Source: CAYUZU01 sp964448675 (GTDB lineage: Bacteria > Planctomycetota > Phycisphaerae > UBA1845 > Fen-1342). From it: 43,645 nucleotides of DNA. This document shows, one piece after another, positions 8,432 through 16,899 of the stretch. The stretch is taken from positions 1 to 43,645 of the forward strand of contig CAYUZU010000033.1 in the NCBI GenBank assembly GCA_964448675.1, written 5' to 3'. The stretch's first letter is position 1; each line of letters opens with the position of its first letter. The position numbers were made by a program, and so were the translations under genes. The notes beneath the pieces are model-generated. The model had not been told where the DNA came from. It ran no database searches and worked only from the letters and a program-made list of their open reading frames with translations.

Positions 8432-9121
8432 TCAGTCCTCGTACCAGGCATCAAAACCCGCTTCCCCGTGAAAACCGGCCGGCGTGTAGTACTCGTACTC
8501 GTACTCCCAGCCGTCCCACCAGTCGTAGTCCCACTGCCAGCCTTCCGGCTCGTAGTCGTACGCCACGGACTCGTATTCGTCGACGTCGTATTCCTCGTCG
8601 TACACGTAGTCGTCCCAGTCCGTACCGTACCCGTAGTCGTACCCGGCATAGTCGTCGTAATCCGGCTCGTAGTCATACGCCTCGTCGTACTCGTCAGCGT
8701 AGTAGGCGTAGTCGCCCCAGTCCGGCTCGTAGTCATACAGCTCGTGATAGTAGGAATCGTCGTCGTAGTAGGCATAGTCATCTACGTCCGGCTCGTAGTC
8801 GTATGCCTCGTAGTAGTAGTCGCCGTAGTCCAGGTCGTCGTACGGCTCGTAGTACGTATACGCATCCCAGTACGGCTCGTAGCCATACGGGTCGTAATAG
8901 TCGTACGTGTAGTACCCGTCATAGAAGTCGTACTCGTAACTGATGCCCTCGCCCTCGAAGTCGAACCAGTCACTCGGATCGTACCACTCCTCCTCGTGAT
9001 AACCCTCCCCCGCTTCCCACTCCATCTCGCTGGGCGGCTGCGCCACCGCCGGCGGGCCAACCAGCAGCCCCGCCGCCCCCACGGCAGCCAGCAGCACAAG
9101 CCACGCATTCCGTTCGAACAT
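8432..9121 (-). CDS. Secreted hyperacidic Tyr/Asp/Glu-rich protein with YDYEPD repeats
   Basis: No family is recognised. ATG 9121 follows AGGGAGA and starts a clear signal peptide (MFERNAWLVLLAAVGAAGLL, cleavage after AVA near 27), giving 229 residues. In the roughly 202-residue mature part I count about 53 Tyr and 71 Asp or Glu by hand, and no Lys, Arg, Cys or Asn. The motif YDYEPD recurs at roughly 20-residue spacing in the middle, followed by DDYAYY-like segments, so the array grew by tandem repetition; the DNA shows the same repetition. Trp is also frequent. Such a chain should be disordered, strongly negative, and able to bind cations or a basic partner. The basic four-repeat protein lies 78 bp downstream on the same strand. 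An adhesive, mineral-binding or envelope role is possible but not shown. Confidence 0.75.
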   Translation of the reverse strand: MFERNAWLVLLAAVGAAGLLVGPPAVAQPPSEMEWEAGEGYHEEEWYDPSDWFDFEGEGISYEYDFYDGYYTYDYYDPYGYEPYWDAYTYYEPYDDLDYGDYYYEAYDYEPDVDDYAYYDDDSYYHELYDYEPDWGDYAYYADEYDEAYDYEPDYDDYAGYDYGYGTDWDDYVYDEEYDVDEYESVAYDYEPEGWQWDYDWWDGWEYEYEYYTPAGFHGEAGFDAWYED

Positions 9122-9294
9122 GATGACGTCTCCCTTGATCGCGCTTCGCAGGACTCCGGCGGCACACGCTGCTCCCGCCTCGTCAAGCCCCGAACGCCAC
9201 GCAGCATCCTCGCCGCGCTTGAACGTCAACTGAAAAACGCATGAAGCCCGGTTAAACCCCCGGCCCGCCGCGCAACCCCCCCAGCCCCCCGCGT

Positions 9295-10689
9295 CTACCA
9301 CGCCCCGTCCGGCTCGCCCCGCGACCCTGCAGCCTCCGCCAGCGCGCGCCCGTTGTCCGCAATCACCGCTCGATACCACGCCGCCGAGTCCTTCGCCAGC
9401 CGCCGCTGCGTCACGAAATCGACGTAGTACAGCCCGAATCGTTCCCGATACCCCAGCCCCCACTCGAAATTGTCCATCAGGCTCCAGTAGAAATAACCCC
9501 GCACATCCACCCCCGTCGCGATGGCCCGCTGCAATTGCCCCAGGTGACGCGCCAGATAGTCGATCCGCGCCGGGTCGTGCACGCTACCGTCCTGGTGCAC
9601 CCAGTCCCGCCAGCCAAGCCCGTTCTCCGTGATGTACAACGGCACCCCGTACCGCGCCGCCAGCAGCTTCGGTCCCCAGTACAGCGCCGTCGGCGACACC
9701 AGAAAACCCATCGGCGAATAGGCACTCCCCGCCGGCGGCGGCACCACCCGGTAACCCGCGCTGTCCCCCGCACACACCGGCTGGCCGAAGTAGATGTTCA
9801 ACCCCAGGAAGTCCAGCGGCTGGTGGATCAGCGCCATGTCACCCGCCGCCACCGCCGGCGCGTCGCCACCGTACAACGCCAGCCCCGCCGCCGGATACGC
9901 CCCACGAAAAATCGGATCCAGCCACCACACATTGCTCATCAACGTGTCGGCGAACGTCCCGTACGTGTACGCCGCCGCCGCCGCCCGATCCGCCTCTGTG
10001 TCGGCCTGCGGCAACCCCGTCACCCCTACGGGCGCAAAACCGACCTGCGGCCGGGTCCTGGCCCCGGCTCGGATCGCCTGCACCGCCGCCCCGTGGGCCC
10101 GCAGCAGGTTGTGCCCCGCCTGCAGGACATCACGCCGCGGCAACCGCACGCCCGGCGCGTGAAAACAATCGACACTCCCCATCTGCACGATCACCTGGAT
10201 CTCGTTGATCGTGATCCAGTGCTGCACCCGATCCGAGAGCGCATCCACCACCGCGCCGGCGTACTCGCCGAACCAGTCCGCACTCGCGCGATTCACCCAC
10301 CCGCCACGATCCTGCAGCACCTGCGGCAGATCCCAATGATACAGCGTCACGAACGGCGTGATCCCCGCAGCCAGCAGCGCGTCCACCAGCCGGCTGTAGA
10401 AGTCCAACCCGGCCCGGTTCACGCGCCCCACCCCCTCCGGCAACACCCGCGGCCACGCGATCGAGAACCGGTACGCGCCCAGCCCCAGGTCGCGCATCAG
10501 GCCGACGTCTTCCTCGTAGCGATGATAATGGTCGCACGCGACCGCCGCCGAGTCCCCGTTCCACACCGTCCCCGGCCGCGCGCAGAACATATCCCAGATC
10601 GATGGGCTGCGGCCGTCCTCCGCCACCGCCCCTTCGATCTGGTACGCAGCCGTCGCGGCCCCCCAGAGGAAGCCCGCCGGAAAACCCAT
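9295..10689 (-). CDS. GH1 beta-glucosidase, cytoplasmic
   Basis: This is a full-length family 1 glycoside hydrolase of 464 residues. It begins MGFPAGFLWGAATAAYQIEG. The acid/base Glu sits in WITINEIQ (near residue 163) and the nucleophile Glu in YITENGLG (near 355). The usual acid/base motif is T[FL]NEP; here the last residue is Ile, an acceptable variant. WSLMDNFEW near the end lines the -1 subsite. ATG 10689 is preferred because GGAG lies seven bases upstream; a GTG at 10722 would add 11 residues. No signal peptide is present, so it should act on imported beta-linked gluco-oligosaccharides. It is the last gene of the leftward operon, 46 bp after the carbohydrate-binding-like gene, and would share control by the operator at 14411. 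Confidence 0.93.
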   Translation of the reverse strand: MGFPAGFLWGAATAAYQIEGAVAEDGRSPSIWDMFCARPGTVWNGDSAAVACDHYHRYEEDVGLMRDLGLGAYRFSIAWPRVLPEGVGRVNRAGLDFYSRLVDALLAAGITPFVTLYHWDLPQVLQDRGGWVNRASADWFGEYAGAVVDALSDRVQHWITINEIQVIVQMGSVDCFHAPGVRLPRRDVLQAGHNLLRAHGAAVQAIRAGARTRPQVGFAPVGVTGLPQADTEADRAAAAAYTYGTFADTLMSNVWWLDPIFRGAYPAAGLALYGGDAPAVAAGDMALIHQPLDFLGLNIYFGQPVCAGDSAGYRVVPPPAGSAYSPMGFLVSPTALYWGPKLLAARYGVPLYITENGLGWRDWVHQDGSVHDPARIDYLARHLGQLQRAIATGVDVRGYFYWSLMDNFEWGLGYRERFGLYYVDFVTQRRLAKDSAAWYRAVIADNGRALAEAAGSRGEPDGAW

Positions 10690-10734
10690 GCCTCCGCTCC
10701 GCGTTGACCCGGTTGTGGCCACGAGCCCGCGCCG

Positions 10735-12498
10735 CTACGGCCCCGTCATCCACGTCTCGAAATACACGACGTCATCCATGTCAACATCGCTATCGTCGTC
10801 GTGGTCAAACGTCAAGCCATTGAACGGCAGCGACCCCGCGCCGCTCCCGGTGTAGGTCCGCTGGAGCCAGGCGGCGTCGATCAGGTCCTCGTTGTCGTCC
10901 CCATCCACGTCCGAGCCGTCATAGCGATTCAACAGAACCGCCTCGCACGCGTCGAAGTACGCCAGCCCGCTCTGGGCCGTCCCCTTCGCCGTGAGGTTGG
11001 TGAAACGCGCCAGCGCACTCTCATCCGGCCCCATCTGGAAATCGATGGTCAGCGGAATCCACGTATCCGTCGGCGCCGTATCATCGATGACATTGTCCTG
11101 GGCGCCGATGTCGACATCGCCGGGCACACCGCCCGCAGCCCACTCGACCTTGATGCCCGCCACCGTCAGCGGATCCACGATCGGACTGAACGAAGGCGTC
11201 TGCACCCACGCGCTGACGTACAGATCCTGCCCGGGCGTCACGCCCACTTCCTGGAACAGCCCCGCCCAGGTCGTCCCCTGCGCGCGCCCGCTGCATGCGC
11301 CCGTGCGAAACACGCTGAAGCAGTCCTTGGCCGCATCGCCAAAGTCCGTCCAGTTGTCCGGCACGCCCGTCCCGCTCTCGAAACTGCTGTTGCTCAGCAG
11401 GTTGTCGCCGGGATTACTCGTCGCGCCGGCATGCACATCATCGAAGTACACCGCCCCGGTCTCTTGCGAAACGCCGCCATAAATCACCACGATTCGCGCA
11501 ATCGTCGCCTCCACCGGCACCGTCGTCGACAACTCCACCAGCGTCCACGTGTCGACCGGTTCGTCCGCCGTGAACGCCAGGTTCTCGATCGGCGGCGGCA
11601 CCTCGGCCGTCGGGTCGAACTCCAGCTTGATCCCCGCCTGCGACGAATCCTGCAGCGGATCGCTCGCCGGGTTCAATACCCACGCTCGCAGCAGAATGCG
11701 GTCGTTCGGGTTCAACGTCGCCATGTTCTGCCAGAGCCCGTTGTAAGAACTGCGCACACCGAGCTGCAGGCTGTGAGCGCCGTGCAGCGCGTAGGCGTCC
11801 GACTTCTCCTGGTCGTTGAAGCCGACCCAGTTGTCGATCCCCAGCGTGCTCTGCCCCTCGCTCTCGCCCGCTTCTTCGAAAGCGCCGTTCACCACCACAT
11901 CGGCACCGCCGTCAACCGTCACCTGCGCGTCGTCCCAGTACGCCGCACCCGAGATATCCGGCGGCGACCACTTCAGCCGGCAGCTGATCCGCACCTTCAT
12001 CGTCCCGCTCGGTGCCGTCAGCGGCCCGATCTCCGCCGGCACCCACGTGTCCGGCGTCGTCGCCGCGTTCAGCGGATAGTCACTGTAAAGCTCGATCGTC
12101 CCGCCAAAGAAATCGAGAAACTCCAGCACCAGCCCCGCTTCCCCGGTGCCGCCCAGCTGGTCGAACGACGGCGTGTGCACCCAGACAGTGGCCGTGACCT
12201 GCTGCCCCGCGCTCACGCCCTCGACCGTCTGCGAGGCGCCGGCCGAACTGCTGTCCGGCTCACCGAACGCCTTCAGCGCCCAGCCCCCCTGCGCCGGCTC
12301 CAGGTTGACCGTCGGCGAGCGCTCGACATTCACCCCGAACATGTTCCATTCCGCCGGCACCTGCGGATCAATCCCGCCGGCCCCGGGACCGAATTCCATG
12401 CTGCCATTGACAACGATATTCTGGCGTGCCTGCACCGACCCCGGCGTCAGCACCAGCCCGATCAGGGCCAGCAGTACGACAATCCTGCGACCGCTCAT
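10735..12498 (-). CDS. Secreted protein with three jelly-roll (CBM4/9-like) domains and a dockerin-like tail
   Basis: The 587-residue product has a signal peptide (RRIVVLLALIGLVLTPGSVQA). Three related beta-sandwich modules of about 160 residues follow. Each starts with a phrase such as VVNGSMEFGPG, VVNGAFEEAGES or LLSNSSFESGTG and later has a TPDTW, VDTWTLVEL or TDTWIPLTI strand. This is the layout of CBM4/9-type modules, which often bind beta-glucans. Residues about 523-587 hold two acidic loops (DGSDVDGDDNEDLIDAAW and DHDDDSDVDMDDVVYFETW) like a dockerin calcium-binding pair. There is no catalytic domain, so it may be a surface glycan-binding protein helping the hydrolases. It sits between the pilin-like gene and GH1, with a hairpin upstream. 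Confidence 0.75.
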   Translation of the reverse strand: MSGRRIVVLLALIGLVLTPGSVQARQNIVVNGSMEFGPGAGGIDPQVPAEWNMFGVNVERSPTVNLEPAQGGWALKAFGEPDSSSAGASQTVEGVSAGQQVTATVWVHTPSFDQLGGTGEAGLVLEFLDFFGGTIELYSDYPLNAATTPDTWVPAEIGPLTAPSGTMKVRISCRLKWSPPDISGAAYWDDAQVTVDGGADVVVNGAFEEAGESEGQSTLGIDNWVGFNDQEKSDAYALHGAHSLQLGVRSSYNGLWQNMATLNPNDRILLRAWVLNPASDPLQDSSQAGIKLEFDPTAEVPPPIENLAFTADEPVDTWTLVELSTTVPVEATIARIVVIYGGVSQETGAVYFDDVHAGATSNPGDNLLSNSSFESGTGVPDNWTDFGDAAKDCFSVFRTGACSGRAQGTTWAGLFQEVGVTPGQDLYVSAWVQTPSFSPIVDPLTVAGIKVEWAAGGVPGDVDIGAQDNVIDDTAPTDTWIPLTIDFQMGPDESALARFTNLTAKGTAQSGLAYFDACEAVLLNRYDGSDVDGDDNEDLIDAAWLQRTYTGSGAGSLPFNGLTFDHDDDSDVDMDDVVYFETWMTGP

Positions 12499-12528
12499 GG
12501 TGTTTCCTCTCCTCGTGATAAGAAAGCC

Positions 12529-12549
12529 GGCGCCGCAATCCGCGGCGCC
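12529..12549 (-). terminator. Intercistronic hairpin with T-rich tail
   Basis: GGCGCCGC and GCGGCGCC form a perfect 8-bp stem with a 5-base loop. On the minus strand it is followed by GGCTTTCTT. It lies between the stop of the pilin-like gene (12601) and the start of the carbohydrate-binding-like gene (12498). It could reduce read-through or protect the upstream mRNA end. Confidence 0.5.
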
Positions 12550-12600
12550 AGCTCGAAATCAGTCGCTCTTCAACGCGCGCGTGGCGTGCCGCCGCCCACG

Positions 12601-13449
12601 CTAGGTGCCGTCGATGCCGTTCGACGTCAGGCCCCAGCAGTAAAAGGGCCGGCAGTTGTACGGGTCGACATCCTGCGGCAGCTCGTTCGGCCCGGTCGTC
12701 AGGTCGAGAAACTTCTCCTTCCTGATCTTCCGTACGCTCGTGTCGAGAAACAGGAACTGGCTGGCTCCGTTGTGCCGCAGGTCCTCGGCCCGCAGGCCCC
12801 AACCCGCATCCGTCATCAGCACCGCATACTGCGGGTGCGGAATCTTGTTGATCAGGTTGCCGCCCACGTGCGGCACCAGCTCGCCCTCGAAGTCACGCAC
12901 CGCGTTCGTATCCCGGTCCGCCGGCTGCCAGTCGTGCAGCCAGTAATCCGTGTACAGCTCCGGCACGGTCGGCTCGCCAGGGTTGGCCGTCGGGTCGATG
13001 CCCACCCACCAGCCCTCGAAGTACGCCTTCATGTACCGGTCGTCACTCTTGAGCACGGTGTAGTGGGTGTTGTAGTTGGGGCGATCCTCCAGCTGCGCGA
13101 CCGCATTCACACCATGGGCCCGCGGACAGCGGAACAGATCCAGCTCCTTGACGTACTTCCAGAAGTTGAAGATCTGGTGGTACTGATAGAACGTCCACCC
13201 GTTCCCCTGCACCCGGCCAAGAATGTACGGCAACCGACTGTCGTTGTCGCGAACGTAGTACTCCGTCGCCAGCCCGAGCTGCCGCAGATTCGACCCGCAA
13301 ACCGCGTCCTTCGCACTGTTGCGGGCATTATGCAACGCCGGCAACAGGATCGAGATCAGCAGCGCGATGATCGCCACCACCACCAGCAACTCGATCAACG
13401 TAAACGCCCGCGGGCAACGTACGCCCCGCTGCAGCTCATCGTGTCGCAT
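12601..13449 (-). CDS. Type IV pilin-like protein with N-terminal methylation motif
   Basis: The product has about 282 residues. It starts with a basic leader ending CPRAFTLIELLVVVAIIALL: the prepilin peptidase site (A before FTLIE) followed by the hydrophobic helix. The segment just after it (ISILLPALHNARNSAKDAVC) and GSNLRQLG match the planctomycete family of pseudopilin-like proteins that occur in many copies per genome. The C-terminal FLFLDTSVRKI resembles the DGxVR tail of the DUF1559-like group. ATG 13449 is chosen since AGGAGG lies 11 bases upstream; a GTG at 13482 is also in frame. The role is unknown: these proteins are inner-membrane or extracellular subunits of type II secretion or pilus-like machines. 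Its place between a PEP-CTERM gene and a carbohydrate-binding-like gene suggests export or surface organisation of glycan-degrading proteins. Confidence 0.88.
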   Translation of the reverse strand: MRHDELQRGVRCPRAFTLIELLVVVAIIALLISILLPALHNARNSAKDAVCGSNLRQLGLATEYYVRDNDSRLPYILGRVQGNGWTFYQYHQIFNFWKYVKELDLFRCPRAHGVNAVAQLEDRPNYNTHYTVLKSDDRYMKAYFEGWWVGIDPTANPGEPTVPELYTDYWLHDWQPADRDTNAVRDFEGELVPHVGGNLINKIPHPQYAVLMTDAGWGLRAEDLRHNGASQFLFLDTSVRKIRKEKFLDLTTGPNELPQDVDPYNCRPFYCWGLTSNGIDGT

Positions 13450-13496
13450 CGACCTGTCGACCTCCTGTGCGGCCGAAACCACGCCCCCGGCGCGTC

Positions 13497-14300
13497 CTAG
13501 CGGCGGCGTACCAGCAACAGACCCGCCAGCGCCAGCAGACCAAAGCTGGCCGGCTCCGGCACGAACACCATGTTCCCAAACTCGACCTGCCCCCAGTTGT
13601 CCGGATCATCCGTATTGATCAGCATCTGCCCGAAGCCACCCACGCGGGCATCGTTCAGCATGCCCCACAAGCCGTACGGCGGATCCTCGTCCGGGTTGCC
13701 CTGGTCAAACGCCAGCGGGCCACTGGTGTACTGCGTGCCGTCGTTATAGAGATACTCGATCGTCGCCGGATCGGCTTCGCTTAACCCGTTCGGGCGATAG
13801 ACGACGCCGAGCCGTACCGTCGTGCCCGGCGTGTAGGTCAGTGACTGATCGGCCGTGAAGCTGTAGAACGGCAGCCGCCCACCAAAACACGCGATCTCGC
13901 CATCGCTCGTCCGCAGGTGGAAGCGGCCGTCGACATCCTGCGACCACCACGGCGAAACACTCAAGCCGCCTTCGGTCACGGCCGTCCCGCTCACCGTCAC
14001 GTCCGCATGGAACTCGAACGGATCATCATTGTTGAACACGGCCGGACTGATGCCCCCGTTCGACGACAGCCGGAAGTTGTGCAGGTTCGCCCATTCCGAA
14101 CCCTCCCCATCACCATCAAGCTCCGCATCCTGCAGCGAGATGTAAGTGGCGTAGTTGTTCACCGCCGTGAACACCGAATCGGCGTCATCATTGAAGACGC
14201 GGTCATTGATCACCGCGCTGTCGATCACCGGTGTGGCCAGCGCCGCCGCACCAAAGGCCAAGACCATCGCCATACCCAAGACTCGTTCTGTCGCTCGCAT
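13497..14300 (-). CDS. PEP-CTERM sorted exoprotein
   Basis: The 267-residue protein has a signal peptide (MRATERVLGMAMVLAFGAAALA). It ends with a PEP-CTERM signal: VPEPASFG, then a hydrophobic stretch LLALAGLLLV, and RRR. Such tails are processed by exosortase and deliver the protein to the outer envelope or exopolysaccharide. The middle is beta-rich (HADVTVSGTAVTEGG and YSFTADQSLTYTPG), compatible with a concanavalin-like lectin fold, but I cannot name a domain. ATG 14300 follows GGAGGAGA. An in-frame extension to 14468 would run through the promoter and operator and is rejected. It is the first gene of the leftward operon, about 80 bases from the predicted transcription start. Confidence 0.85.
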   Translation of the reverse strand: MRATERVLGMAMVLAFGAAALATPVIDSAVINDRVFNDDADSVFTAVNNYATYISLQDAELDGDGEGSEWANLHNFRLSSNGGISPAVFNNDDPFEFHADVTVSGTAVTEGGLSVSPWWSQDVDGRFHLRTSDGEIACFGGRLPFYSFTADQSLTYTPGTTVRLGVVYRPNGLSEADPATIEYLYNDGTQYTSGPLAFDQGNPDEDPPYGLWGMLNDARVGGFGQMLINTDDPDNWGQVEFGNMVFVPEPASFGLLALAGLLLVRRR

Positions 14301-14386
14301 TTTCTCTCCTCCGCATGTGTGACTTGATCGCTCATTGCACCGGACAGGGGCGCCCGCGCGTGCCGACACGCTGCCCGCTAACCATG

Positions 14387-14415
14387 AGTATAGCCCCGGT
14401 AAATCATCATTGCAA
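14387..14415 (-). promoter_or_regulatory. Leftward sigma70-type promoter of the PEP-CTERM/GH1 operon
   Basis: On the minus strand the -35 box is TTGCAA (14415-14410), followed by a 17-base spacer and the -10 box TATACT (14392-14387). TTGCAA is its own reverse complement, so the same six bases also serve the rightward promoter. The LacI-type operator overlaps the box. Confidence 0.7.
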
Positions 14416-14438
14416 GCGCTTTCATTTTCCGCTATCCT
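14410..14438 (+). promoter_or_regulatory. Rightward sigma70-type promoter of the GH144/ABC operon
   Basis: On the plus strand TTGCAA (14410-14415) and TATCCT (14433-14438) are separated by 17 bases. The predicted start near 14445 leaves a leader of about 180 bases before ATG 14629. The operator covers the -35 box and the first part of the spacer, a position expected for repression. Confidence 0.7.
14411..14424. promoter_or_regulatory. LacI-family operator 1
   Basis: TGCAAGCGCTTTCA is a near-perfect palindrome around a central CG, the standard shape of LacI-family sites. It is the exact reverse complement of the site at 23238 and differs at one position from the reverse complement of the site at 24761. 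It lies between the two divergent operons and overlaps the -35 box they share. Confidence 0.8.
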
Positions 14439-14628
14439 GCACTTGGTGACCCGGCCACAAACGACCATTTATCCAGCCATCACCCGGCCACGAAAACACG
14501 TAACGTGCCACAAAGAAAGATGTTACAGCCTATTAACCACCGCCGGCCCCGCGATTTCGCGCCGCTTGGCCGCCGCGGCCCCTTACAATCACCGGCAGGT
14601 GCCCCCCGACCCGCCGTCGAGTAGCCCC

Positions 14629-16875
14629 ATGAAAACCGTCACCCCCATCCTGCTCCTCGCCACGCTGCTCGCCACCCCCGCCAGCGCCGATAGCTTCACC
14701 CCCCTCGCCAGCTACGAGCTATCCGAGACCGACCTTTCCGTCACCCCCAGCGCCGGCGACGTCGGCCTGTCGCTCAGCATCGTCACCGGCGGCACCAACG
14801 GCGCGCCCGTCCCCACCGACGGCACCCGCCTGCTCCGCCTCGAAATCAGCAACGAGACCGACCGCAAGGTCGAGTTCCGCCACCACTGGTCCGCGACCAC
14901 CTACGATCTCGCCGAGCAGACCGCCCTCCTCGCCGACATCTTCATCGCCTCGCCTGCCACCCTGCCCGACATCGTCGGCATCTGGAGCCCCAACTGGAAC
15001 CCGCCCGACGCCTGGCAGCCCGCCAACGCCCCACCGACCGCCGCCGGCGCCTGGACCACCATCATCTTCAACGTCGCCGACCGCGACCAGACCGGCCTCG
15101 ACCAGATCTGGGCCTTTGTCCTCGAAGACCTCGCCACCACCACCGGCACCATCTACGTCGACAACCTCCGCTTCCGCCGCCCCGGCCCGACCGCCGGTCC
15201 CGCGGGCGTCGCCGCCCTCGCACGGCAGCAGCGCAACAGCGTCACCTGGCAACACGCACCGCTCGTCGATCTCGACGGCTACCACGTCTACCGCGCCACC
15301 GACCAGGCCGGCCCCTACACGCGCCTTACTGCCGCGCCCACCCTGGCCGTGCCCTTCCACGACACGGTCCCCGCCAACCGCCCCCGGTATTACTACCAGG
15401 TGACCACGGTCGTGGACGGGACCGAGTCGCCCCCCTCGGACTCCGCCACCGCCCAATACAACGGCTTCAGCGACGAGGCCCTGCTCGACTGGATCCAGCA
15501 ACAGACCTTCCGCTACTTCTGGGACTACGCCCACCCGGTCAGCGGCCTCGCCCGCGAGACCCTCACCCTGCCGAGCGACACCTGCGCTCTCGGTGGCACC
15601 GGCATGGGCCTCATGTCCATCATCGTCGGCGCCGAACGCGGCTTCGTCACGCGCAGCGCCGCCGCCGACCGCGTGCTCCAGATCATCACGTTCCTCGACG
15701 AGGTCACCCCGCGCTACCATGGCGCGTGGTCCCACTGGATCAACGGCACCACCGGCGCGACCATCCCCTTCAGCCCCAACGACGACGGCGGCGACCTCGT
15801 CGAGACCGCCTACCTCGTGCAGGGCCTGCTCACCGTTCGCCAGTACTTCAACACCGCCGACCCAGTCGAGACCGAAATCCGCACCCGCGCGACCGCCCTG
15901 TGGGAATCCGTCGAGTGGGACTGGTATCGCCGCTACCCCGGCAGCGACGTCCTCTACTGGCACTGGTCACCCAACGTCGGCTGGGCGATGAACATGCAGG
16001 TCCGCGGCTACAACGAGACCATGATCACCTACCTGCTGGCGATCGCCTCGCCCACGCACCCCATGCCGCCCTCCAGCTACCACAACGGCTGGGCCGGCCT
16101 GCCCTCCTACACCAACGGCAACAGCTTCTACGGCCACACGATCTGGGTCGGCCCCGACTTCGGCGGCCCGCTCTTCTTCACCCACTACTCGTTCCTCGGC
16201 TTCGACCCGCGGTACAAACGCGACGCCTGGTGCAACTACTTCGCGAACAGCCGCAACATCTCGCTCGTTCACCGCGACTACAGTATCGACAACCCACTCG
16301 AGCACGCCGGCTACCACCGCTGGCTCTGGGGCCTCACGGCCAGTGCCTCGCCACCGCCCACCGGCTACATGGCCCACGCCCCCTTCAACGACAACGGCAC
16401 CGTCGCCCCCACCGCAGCGCTCAGCGCCCTGCCCTTCACCCCCGACGAATCCCTCGCCGCGCTGCGCTACATGCTCGACAACTACACCCCCGCGCTCACC
16501 GGCCCCTACGGCCTCTACGACGCGCTCAATCCCGGGCTCAACTGGATCGCCGACACGCACATCGCCATCGACCAGGGCCCCATCGTCGTCATGATCGAGA
16601 ACCACCGCACCGGCCTCTGCTGGGATCTCTTCATGGCCAACCCCGAGATCGCCGCCCTGCTGCCCGCCATCGGCATGTACTACGAAGTCGACTACGACAC
16701 CGACGCCGACGTCGACCTAGCCGACGCCACCACCTTTGCCAACTGCCTGCCCGGCCCGGATAATCCACCACTCGGCGGCTGCGAACCCGACACCTTCGCC
16801 GCGTCCGACCTCGACGCCGACAACGATGTCGATCTGCGCGACACCGCCATTCTGCAGCGGCTCTATCAACCCTGA
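14629..16875 (+). CDS. Secreted GH144-like endo-beta-1,2-glucanase with Fn3 and dockerin-like tail
   Basis: The 748-residue protein starts with a signal peptide (MKTVTPILLLATLLATPASA). A beta-sandwich domain covers about 21-185, then an Fn3 domain about 188-280 (SVTWQHAPLVDLDGYHVYRA and following). The catalytic part, about 285-690, belongs to the 'glycoamylase' family PF10091, the fold of GH144. Landmarks are QQTFRYFWDYAHP, GTGMGLMSIIVGAERGFVTR, NDDGGDLVETAYLVQGLL, FTHYSFLGFDPR and AIDQGPIVVMIENHRTGL. Characterised GH144 enzymes cut beta-1,2-glucan to short sophoro-oligosaccharides; many relatives are mislabelled glucoamylase. Residues 690-748 are two dockerin-like loops (DTDADVDLADATTF and DLDADNDVDLRDTA). 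ATG 14629 is chosen because it opens the signal peptide and lies downstream of the predicted promoter. It leads the operon with the ABC transporter, 24 bp before the next gene. Substrate is inferred, not shown. Confidence 0.82.
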   Translation: MKTVTPILLLATLLATPASADSFTPLASYELSETDLSVTPSAGDVGLSLSIVTGGTNGAPVPTDGTRLLRLEISNETDRKVEFRHHWSATTYDLAEQTALLADIFIASPATLPDIVGIWSPNWNPPDAWQPANAPPTAAGAWTTIIFNVADRDQTGLDQIWAFVLEDLATTTGTIYVDNLRFRRPGPTAGPAGVAALARQQRNSVTWQHAPLVDLDGYHVYRATDQAGPYTRLTAAPTLAVPFHDTVPANRPRYYYQVTTVVDGTESPPSDSATAQYNGFSDEALLDWIQQQTFRYFWDYAHPVSGLARETLTLPSDTCALGGTGMGLMSIIVGAERGFVTRSAAADRVLQIITFLDEVTPRYHGAWSHWINGTTGATIPFSPNDDGGDLVETAYLVQGLLTVRQYFNTADPVETEIRTRATALWESVEWDWYRRYPGSDVLYWHWSPNVGWAMNMQVRGYNETMITYLLAIASPTHPMPPSSYHNGWAGLPSYTNGNSFYGHTIWVGPDFGGPLFFTHYSFLGFDPRYKRDAWCNYFANSRNISLVHRDYSIDNPLEHAGYHRWLWGLTASASPPPTGYMAHAPFNDNGTVAPTAALSALPFTPDESLAALRYMLDNYTPALTGPYGLYDALNPGLNWIADTHIAIDQGPIVVMIENHRTGLCWDLFMANPEIAALLPAIGMYYEVDYDTDADVDLADATTFANCLPGPDNPPLGGCEPDTFAASDLDADNDVDLRDTAILQRLYQP

Positions 16876-16899
16876 CGCACGGAGAACCCGGCAGCCCCG

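Noticed and set aside
8580..8830. Repeats in the acidic gene as a possible CRISPR or satellite array
   Set aside because: The repetition follows codons for YDYEPD and its neighbours, with no constant-length spacers, so it is coding repetition.
10801..13500. An 899-codon plus-strand open frame opposite the carbohydrate-binding-like and pilin-like genes
   Set aside because: Same pattern of antisense composition; the minus strand shows signal peptides, a prepilin motif and dockerin-like loops.
14300..14468. Longer N-terminus for the PEP-CTERM protein
   Set aside because: It would place coding sequence over the divergent promoters and operator, and it would bury the signal peptide. The ATG at 14300 has its own ribosome binding site.
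14335..14628. Longer N-terminus for the GH144-like enzyme
   Set aside because: It would start upstream of the predicted promoter and hide the signal peptide that begins at 14629.
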